From Bacteroidota bacterium (GTDB taxonomy: Bacteria > Bacteroidota > Bacteroidia > Flavobacteriales > Weeksellaceae): a stretch of DNA of 6,512 bases. Within the stretch, counting starts at the first letter, position 1, and each line of letters opens with the position of its first letter. The position numbers and the translations under genes are program-made. The notes under the pieces are model-generated. The model ran no database searches. It saw only the letters and a list, made by a program, of their open reading frames with translations, and was not told where the DNA came from. The stretch covers positions 1 to 6,512 of the forward strand of contig JAEZWE010000035.1 of the NCBI GenBank assembly GCA_023420435.1, in the 5' to 3' direction. Below, piece after piece: positions 1 to 5,100 of this stretch.

Positions 1-42
1 CAGCTTGGAAGGCTGACGCTCTACCAACTGAGCTACTTCCGC
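1..42 (-). tRNA. tRNA-Gly (anticodon TCC), partial
   Basis: The 5' 42 bases of a glycine tRNA. The 3' half lies beyond the left edge. On the minus strand it starts with acceptor strand GCGGAAG, followed by TA, the D-arm (GCTC...GAGC), anticodon stem TCAGC, loop CTTCCAA and most of the opposing stem strand (GCTG). The loop gives anticodon TCC, which reads GGA and GGG. The acceptor and T-arms cannot be checked. It is the third tRNA in a same-strand series. In related genomes another tRNA-Thr and tuf usually follow, but they are not in this window. Confidence 0.93.
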
Positions 43-63
43 AATTTTTGTTTTCCAAAAATT
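43..63 (-). other. Hairpin abutting the 5' end of tRNA-Gly
   Basis: A perfect 8-bp inverted repeat (43-50, aatttttg; 56-63, caaaaatt) with a 5-base loop. It directly touches the first base of mature tRNA-Gly. It would lie in the 5' leader of the tRNA-Gly transcript, between the predicted start near 75 and the tRNA. No T-run follows it, so it is not an obvious terminator. A role in leader processing or in keeping the leader away from the tRNA fold is only a guess. An AT-rich hairpin of this size can also arise by chance. Confidence 0.4.
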
Positions 64-80
64 TGTTGGTAAACGGTTTG

Positions 81-111
81 CAAATTTAAGATTATTTTTT
101 GAATCTGCAAA
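81..111 (-). promoter_or_regulatory. Promoter for tRNA-Gly and downstream genes
   Basis: On the minus strand the -7 element TAAATTTG (81-88) matches the Bacteroidota consensus TAnnTTTG at every defined position. A TTTG -33 element (108-111) lies 19 bases upstream, within the usual spacing. The predicted start near 75 gives a leader of about 33 bases before tRNA-Gly at 42. The tRNA-Gly segment, probably with tuf further on, may therefore be transcribed independently of tRNA-Thr and tRNA-Tyr. An AATATTTG at 108-115 could be an alternative, weaker -7 element. Confidence 0.6.
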
Positions 112-129
112 TATTTTTTTCATAAAATG

Positions 130-210
130 TGGGGAGAGCAGGATTCGATCCTACGAAGCCGAAGCAACTGAGTTACAGTCAGTCCCATTTAGCCACTCTG
201 GAATCTCCCC
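130..210 (-). tRNA. tRNA-Tyr (anticodon GTA)
   Basis: A complete 81-base class II tRNA with a long variable arm. The acceptor strands GGGGAGA (204-210) and TCTCCCC (131-137) pair perfectly, and the discriminator is A (130). Anticodon stem ACTGA/TCAGT closes loop CTGTAAC, so the anticodon is GTA (plus-strand 174-176). The variable arm is built on TGCTTCGGCTTCG. The 3' CCA is not encoded: CAT follows the discriminator. The T-loop reads ATCGAAT, with A where T54 is nearly universal. It is spaced 14 bases from tRNA-Thr, so the two are probably cut from one precursor. Confidence 0.96.
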
Positions 211-224
211 AATTTTATAAAATG

Positions 225-298
225 AGCCTCCAGAGGGATTCGAACCCACGACCCCGAGATTACAAATCACGTGCTCTGGCCAACTGAGCTATGGAGGC
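225..298 (-). tRNA. tRNA-Thr (anticodon TGT)
   Basis: A complete 74-base tRNA. The acceptor arm is GCCTCCA/TGGAGGC with T as discriminator. The D-arm is GCTC/GAGC. The anticodon stem CGTGA/TCTCG closes loop TTTGTAA, giving anticodon TGT (plus-strand 262-264). The T-arm is GTGGG-TTCGAAT-CCCTC. Two stems each carry one T-T opposition (29-41 and 50-64). CCA is not encoded. It is the first tRNA after hpf in the direction of transcription and has a good promoter about 40 bases upstream. Confidence 0.96.
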
Positions 299-301
299 AA
301 A

Positions 302-364
302 TAGATTTCAAAAGAACATCTCTCTTTTTGCGAGTGCAAATATGTGGCGTTTTTTTGAAATCTA
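302..364. repeat. 12-bp perfect inverted repeat around the tRNA promoter
   Basis: Arms tagatttcaaaa (302-313) and ttttgaaatcta (353-364) are exact reverse complements separated by 39 bases. The left arm begins 4 bases from the 5' end of tRNA-Thr. The right arm lies in the promoter spacer, touching the -33 element. The predicted -7 box and transcription start fall between the arms. A smaller inverted repeat, tttgc (327-331) and gcaaa (336-340), is nested inside. It could be a protein-binding operator, or an RNA hairpin formed only in transcripts reading through from hpf. Confidence 0.5.
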
Positions 365-368
365 CAAA
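337..368 (-). promoter_or_regulatory. Promoter for tRNA-Thr/tRNA-Tyr
   Basis: On the minus strand, CATATTTG (337-344) matches TAnnTTTG except for the first base. It is preceded 20 bases upstream by TTTG (365-368). The expected start is near 330, giving a leader of about 30 bases before tRNA-Thr. The GCA after the box is shared with the tRNA-Gly, rpsU and ssrA promoters in this window. Confidence 0.6.
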
Positions 369-397
369 TTTTCAGAAGAAAAATTTTGTTTTTTTTT

Positions 398-688
398 CTA
401 AGCCATTTCTTTTTTCTTGATTAACAGCTTTTTAGCGGTATCAACACATTGATCCAAACTTTCCTCAAAACTATCTGTCGTTTTCTTCACGACGATATCA
501 TCTCCTGGAACCACCAATCTAATCTCGGCTGTTTTATTGTCTTTTGTATTTGTATTTTCAACTTTTAAGTGAACCTGACACTCCTGAATTTTATCATAAA
601 AGGTATCAAGCTTGCTTACTTTTTTGTTCAAATGTTCTTCAAGCGGTTCATGAGGAGTAAGCCCAATTGACTGCACTGTAATTTTCAT
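398..688 (-). CDS. hpf: Ribosome hibernation-promoting factor, short form
   Basis: A 96-residue protein of the HPF/RaiA (YfiA, sigma-54 modulation protein) family. Family members bind the small ribosomal subunit around the decoding centre in slow growth or starvation, block mRNA and tRNA binding, and promote inactive 70S or 100S ribosomes. The start MKITVQSIGL, the central segment around VENTNTKDNKTAEIRLVVPG (residues 43-62), and the lysine-rich end (KKLLIKKKE, 86-94) fit the beta-alpha-beta-beta-beta-alpha fold. The length matches the short form, which lacks the C-terminal dimerisation domain of long HPF. The start (ATG at 686-688) has no Shine-Dalgarno sequence, only A/T-rich leader. It lies 49 bases after xerC on the same strand with no clear promoter or terminator between, so co-transcription with xerC is likely. 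Confidence 0.9.
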   Translation of the reverse strand: MKITVQSIGLTPHEPLEEHLNKKVSKLDTFYDKIQECQVHLKVENTNTKDNKTAEIRLVVPGDDIVVKKTTDSFEESLDQCVDTAKKLLIKKKEMA

Positions 689-737
689 AATCTTTAAATT
701 TAAATTAAACCATAACGAAACTCTAATAGTTTCCCAC

Positions 738-1613
738 TCATTTTTTTGCTCTTGGATGAGCTTTGTTAAATACTTTTTTTAGTTGTTCTATGTTTGCATT
801 CGTATAAACTTGCGTACTAGCAAGGCTGGAATGCCCCAACATCTTTTTTACTTTAGAAATTTCAGCCCCATTTTCCAAAACATGTGTCGCAAAACTGTGT
901 CTCAGAATATGAGGGCTTTTTTTCTTTTTGGAAGTTACAAGACTAAGGTAATCATTAACCACAGAATAAACAAATTTCTCTCCGAGTTTTTTTCCTTTTT
1001 TATTGATGAAAAAATATTTTTCTGCACCTAAAACCGGTTTTCGATCGGGAATATAATCTTTCATTTTCTGAGCTAAATTTTCTGAAAATGGAATAACCCT
1101 TATTTTATTTCCCTTTCCAATCACTTTCATTTCTTTTAAACCAAAATCTACATTTTTCAGAAGAAGTCCACAAAGTTCAGCTTTTCTGATTCCTGTTTGA
1201 TACAATGTTTCAATAATTAATACCTTTAGAAGATCTTCTTCTTTTTCCTGCATTTTAATTGCTAACTCTTGCATTTCTTCTGTTGAAAAAGGAATTTGTT
1301 TTTCCGCAAAAAATTTCAAAGCGTTAATTCCTTCCATTGGAGAGACACTTATTTCTTCTATTTTCAATAAATACAAATAAAAACTCCTTAAAGATGAGAG
1401 CTTGCGATTGATACTTCTTTTAGCAAAACCAGCTTCGCTTAGTTCAACCATAAAATTACGGATTACCTTTTTGTTGGCTTCAGATAAATTAGCTGCTCCT
1501 TCCGTGTTCATGTAAAATTTCAGAAAATCTTCTAAATCTTTACGGTAACTGGTAATAGTGTGAGGAGAAAATTTTTTCTCATATTCAAGATATTTCAAAA
1601 AGTGGGTCAACAT
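738..1613 (-). CDS. xerC: Tyrosine recombinase, XerC/XerD type
   Basis: A 291-residue site-specific recombinase. XerC/XerD proteins resolve chromosome dimers at dif through a DNA-tyrosine intermediate. The N-terminal SAM-like core-binding domain (about 1-85) contains the typical FSPHTITSYRKDLEDFL. The catalytic domain holds all six expected residues: R143 (TGIRKAEL), K167 (GKGNK), H235 and R238 (HILRHSFATH), H261 (LGHSS) and nucleophile Y270 (STQVYTN). The reading frame is open to an ATG at 1643, but that start lies inside the rpsU terminator stem and adds a non-family MIFLFYIFEN, so the ATG at 1611-1613 (MLTHFLKYLE) is chosen. The length suits a housekeeping Xer protein, and the rpsU-hpf setting argues against a phage or integron integrase. 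XerC is preferred to XerD by context only. Confidence 0.9.
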   Translation of the reverse strand: MLTHFLKYLEYEKKFSPHTITSYRKDLEDFLKFYMNTEGAANLSEANKKVIRNFMVELSEAGFAKRSINRKLSSLRSFYLYLLKIEEISVSPMEGINALKFFAEKQIPFSTEEMQELAIKMQEKEEDLLKVLIIETLYQTGIRKAELCGLLLKNVDFGLKEMKVIGKGNKIRVIPFSENLAQKMKDYIPDRKPVLGAEKYFFINKKGKKLGEKFVYSVVNDYLSLVTSKKKKSPHILRHSFATHVLENGAEISKVKKMLGHSSLASTQVYTNANIEQLKKVFNKAHPRAKK

Positions 1614-1618
1614 ATTTT

Positions 1619-1651
1619 CAAATATATAAAACAAAAAAATCACTTTCCAAA
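1619..1651 (-). promoter_or_regulatory. Possible xerC promoter
   Basis: On the minus strand TATATTTG (1619-1626) matches TAnnTTTG at all defined positions. A TTTG (1648-1651) lies 21 bases upstream, inside the rpsU terminator hairpin. The predicted start would fall within a few bases of the xerC ATG (1611-1613), giving a leaderless or nearly leaderless mRNA. The stretch is extremely AT-rich, so a chance match is quite possible. Confidence 0.4.
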
Positions 1652-1671
1652 AAAAATCTGGAAAGTGATTT
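1630..1671 (-). terminator. Rho-independent terminator of rpsU
   Basis: A perfect 13-bp inverted repeat (1637-1649 and 1659-1671) with a 9-base loop. On the minus strand it is followed directly by a T-run and TTTTATATATT. It starts about 20 bases after the rpsU stop codon and so should end the abundant rpsU transcript before xerC. Plus-strand sequence past the stem (tgatattttttaaag) also has a T-run, so some bidirectional activity is possible, but no plus-strand gene here needs it. Confidence 0.85.
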
Positions 1672-1692
1672 GATATTTTTTAAAGAAAAATT

Positions 1693-1890
1693 TTAAGCCT
1701 GTTCTTCTTTGCTGGCTTCTCTTTGCTTGTGCGCAGCTTTCAGTTTAGACTGTCTTAGCGTTACAGACGGTTTTACGAATTGTTGTCTCGCTCTAAGCGC
1801 TCTTACAACACCCGTTTTATCAAATTTTCTTTTGTACTTTTTCAGTGCTCTATCGATGGATTCTCCATCTTTTACTGGGATAATTAACAT
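1693..1890 (-). CDS. rpsU: 30S ribosomal protein bS21
   Basis: A 65-residue small basic protein beginning MLIIPVKDGESIDRALKKYK, typical of Bacteroidota bS21. The body is rich in Lys and Arg (KRKFDKTGVVRALRARQQF, residues 20-38) and ends in a polar helix (HKQREASKEEQA). bS21 sits on the 30S platform near the 3' end of 16S rRNA. In Bacteroidota it is reported, with bS18 and bS6, to help sequester the anti-Shine-Dalgarno sequence. The start (1888-1890) is preceded by GAGATG 8-13 bases upstream, a partial SD-like match that hpf, xerC and the large plus-strand gene lack. It has a strong promoter just upstream and a terminator just downstream, so it is probably mostly monocistronic. Confidence 0.95.
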   Translation of the reverse strand: MLIIPVKDGESIDRALKKYKRKFDKTGVVRALRARQQFVKPSVTLRQSKLKAAHKQREASKEEQA

Positions 1891-1913
1891 AGTTTACATC
1901 TCATTTTGGACTG

Positions 1914-1945
1914 CAAAAGTATTTTATTTTTTTTGAATACACAAA
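1914..1945 (-). promoter_or_regulatory. rpsU promoter
   Basis: On the minus strand TACTTTTG (1914-1921) fits TAnnTTTG, with TTTG (1942-1945) 20 bases upstream, which is optimal spacing for the Bacteroidota primary sigma factor. The start should fall near 1908, leaving an untranslated leader of about 18 bases before the rpsU ATG. Confidence 0.75.
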
Positions 1946-2016
1946 AAAATAGATGACATTTTTTACCTATTATTACTAAAATGCAATATTTTAATAAGAT
2001 AAATAATTAAAAACAG

Positions 2017-2024
2017 TATTTTTG
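2017..2024 (+). promoter_or_regulatory. -7 promoter element of the large surface-protein gene
   Basis: TATTTTTG matches TAnnTTTG and ends 17 bases before the ATG at 2042. The expected start near 2030 leaves a leader of roughly a dozen bases. No good -33 TTTG or TTG is seen at 19-21 bases; the nearest T-run (1989-1992) is 24 bases away. Basal promoter strength may therefore be modest or need an activator. The rest of the divergent region (1946-2016) is AT-rich with nothing else recognisable. Confidence 0.55.
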
Positions 2025-2041
2025 CGAATCAATATTTTATA

Positions 2042-2110
2042 ATGAAATCGATAAGTTTTAAATTATTCTTCACTATATTTTTTATTTGTTCATTGAATGT
2101 TATTTTTGGA
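2042..2110 (+). other. Signal peptide coding segment (residues 1-23)
   Basis: Lys2 and Lys7 precede a hydrophobic core (LFFTIFFICSLNVIF). Predicted cleavage lies between G23 and Q24, leaving the N-terminal Gln common in exported Bacteroidota proteins. Sec export to the periplasm is required before T9SS recognises the C-terminal domain. Confidence 0.85.
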
Positions 2111-5100
2111 CAAAGGAAAACATCAACACTAAAACAACTTACCTCAGCTTCCTTAAAAAGTGGAGTTTTTATCGATGTTAATGCCGCTTCATACGCACAG
2201 TCATCTCTCACGATTGACCAACTCATTAAAAATGTTTTAATCACTGGTGGAAACACCAATTGTGCTACACCCAATGTTAGTAACGTACAGGTTTCACCCA
2301 ATTTAGCTGCTACAAATACAGGGAGATCTTGGGGATATTTTAATAAAGGAACTACCAATTTTCCTTTTAACGATGGTATAATACTAACTACCGGACAAGC
2401 CAGAAAAGCTGGTAATTTTGGAACCACAACCACTTTAAGTGATAATTTATCCACGAATGGCGATTCCGACTTAGCTTCTGCGCTTGGCGTTTCTAACGCT
2501 TCTTTAGAAGACGCAACTTATATTCAATTTGATTTTGTTCCCAGTGTTGCAACGCTTACTTTTAAATATATTTTTGCTTCTGAAGAATATGAAGATGATT
2601 ATCCGTGCAGTTTTACCGACGGTTTTGCTTTGCTATTAAAAAAAGTAAGTGATCCCTCCTGTACTAATTTAGCCGTTTTACCTTCCGGTGCTGGTCCTGT
2701 AAGTGTTACCAATATTCACCCTGCCATTCCTGGTGGTTGCCAAGCCAAAAATGCACAATATTTTGCAGGTTATAATACCTCTAATATAGAAACTAATTTT
2801 AACGGACGCACCATTCCCCTTACTGCTACTGCCACTGTAGTGCCTGGACAAACTTACCGTTTTAAAATGGTTTTGGCCGACAATCAGGATAATGAATATG
2901 ATTCGGGAGTTTTTTTACAAGCTGGTTCCTTTAATATTGGTGTACAAATTACCGGTAATAACGGACTTCCTCTTCCATCAAACATAAATATTTGTGACAA
3001 TGCTCCTCAAATATTAACCGCAACCTCACAAGTAGCTGGTGCTACTTATCAATGGTTTTTAAACGGAATTACTATCAATCAAGCAACTAATAGCACTTAT
3101 ACGGCTACTCAATCTGGAACCTATTCTGTTGAAGTTTCTGTTCCCGGAAGTATTTGTCCCGGTACAGCGCAAGTTGTGGTAACTTCCAATCCTTCACCCA
3201 CAGTTCAAAATTCGAGTTTAAGCGTTTGTTCTTCCGGAAATACTGGAACCTTCAATTTAACTACAGCACAACCAAATATCAGTACCACTACAGGTGCTAC
3301 CTTTAGCTTTTACCAAAATTTAGCTGATGCTAATGCTCAAAACACAAATACGATATCAAATCCCACGAATTATGTATCAGGAAACTCCATTGTTTATGTT
3401 TTAGTAAAATCTAACAATTGTTCAAATATTGCCCAACTTCAATTAAATGTAAATCCAAATCCGGCTACTCCTACCATTTCTGCTTCATCTAATACCATCT
3501 GTAATGGTGGGATGGTTACATTAACCTCAAGTAGCAGTTCCGGAAATCTTTGGTCAACCGGGGCAACAACCCAAAGTATTACGATAAACACAGCCGGAAC
3601 TTACACCCTCACAAATTCAAGCGGAAGTTGTACCAGCAATCCCGCATCTGTTATTATTTCTTTAGAAAACAATCCAAATCTTCAAATTTCTGGAAATTTA
3701 GTTTTTTGTGAAGGGGGCTCTACCACGTTGATAGCTTCTTCCACAAGTAATGGAACTACCTATTCTTGGTCTAACGGAACTACGGGAGCAAATAATACAG
3801 TAACTGCTGCAGGAACTTATACTGTTACAGCAATCACTTCTGCAGGATGCCAATATCAACAAAATGTAACCGTAACCACAGAAACTCCACCTATTGTTCA
3901 AAATTCCAGTTTAACACTTTGTTCATCAAATACTACAGCTAATTTTGATTTAACTTCTGCACAAACAAGCATAAGCACAACACCAGGAATAACTTTCAGT
4001 TTTTATCAAAATTTAGCCGATGCAAACGCTGGAAACAATAACACGATTTTAAATCCTAATAATTACAATTCAGGAAATTCAACGGTTTATGTTTTAGTTA
4101 GAAAAGGCTTATGTGCTGTTGTTGCTAATCTACAACTAAACATTACCCAAAGTATCACCCCAACAATAACCCCTTCTTCCACACAAATTTGCGGAACAGG
4201 GAGTGTTACGTTATCTTCCAATTATTCTACTGGGAATACTTGGTCCACAGGAGCAACAACCCAAAGCATTACGATTACAACACCAGGAACCTACACTTTA
4301 ACCAATACCATTGGCAATTGTACAGGAGCTCCAGCAACTATTAACATTACTGGAGATCCAGATCCTCTTGTTCAAATTTCTGGAAATTTAACTCTTTGCA
4401 GTAATCCTTTAACTTTAACAGCATCTGCAACGGGAATGGTTACTACATACTTATGGTCCAATGGTACTACAGGAAACACAATCAGTGTAAACACACCTGG
4501 AAATTATACGGTAACAGCCACTACTGCTTCTGGATGCCAGTTTCAAAAAACAGTAACTGTTGTGCAAGGACAAATTCCGGTGGTACAAAATTCTGTATTA
4601 AACCAATGTTCCAGCTCAACAAATTCAACATTTGATCTTACCATTGCTCAAAACAGTATTAGCACAAGTTCAGGAATTACTTTCACCTATTATCAGAACC
4701 AAGCTGATGCAATAGCACAAAACAATAATTTCATTAATAATATTTCAAATTTTACTTCTGGAACTGCCACAATTTTCGTTTTAGTAAAAACAAATTCCTG
4801 TTACGAAATTGCAGAATTACAATTGAATGTAAATACCATTCCAACCCCTGTTATTAGTCAATCTGCACCTGCTATTTGTGCCAATACACCAGTTACTCTA
4901 ACTTCAAATTATCAAAACGGAAATCTCTGGTCAACTGGAGAAACCACCCAAAGTATCAGTGTAGCGGCAGCAGGTACTTATACTTTAACGACCACCATTG
5001 CAAACTGCACCAGTTTACCTGTTTCAGTAACTTTGGTAGCCAATGGAAATCCAAACGTACAGATTTCCGGAAATCTTAATTTTTGCCAAGGAAGCTCCAC

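Noticed and set aside
365..388. caaatttt / aaaattttg inverted repeat just after hpf as a terminator
   Set aside because: The stem is almost purely A-T, imperfect, and not followed by a T-run in the hpf direction. It also overlaps the tRNA -33 element.
717..733. Small hairpin gaaact-ctaat-agtttc between xerC and hpf
   Set aside because: The stem is only 6 bp with no T-run, so it is not a credible terminator. It is left as possible minor RNA structure.
783..1031. 82-codon plus-strand open frame within xerC
   Set aside because: It is a shadow of the recombinase gene, which has a full catalytic set on the other strand.
738..1613. Phage or integron integrase marking a mobile element next to tRNA genes
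   Set aside because: The protein has housekeeping Xer length and sits in the conserved rpsU-xerC-hpf order. No att-like direct repeat of a tRNA 3' end was seen in the window.
1709..1936. 75-codon plus-strand open frame opposite rpsU
   Set aside because: It is antisense to a clear bS21 gene and runs over its promoter.
2029..2454. 141-codon open frame on the minus strand opposite the start of the large gene
   Set aside because: It is antisense to the signal peptide and choice-of-anchor L region, resembles no known protein, and its length is explained by the composition of the plus-strand gene.
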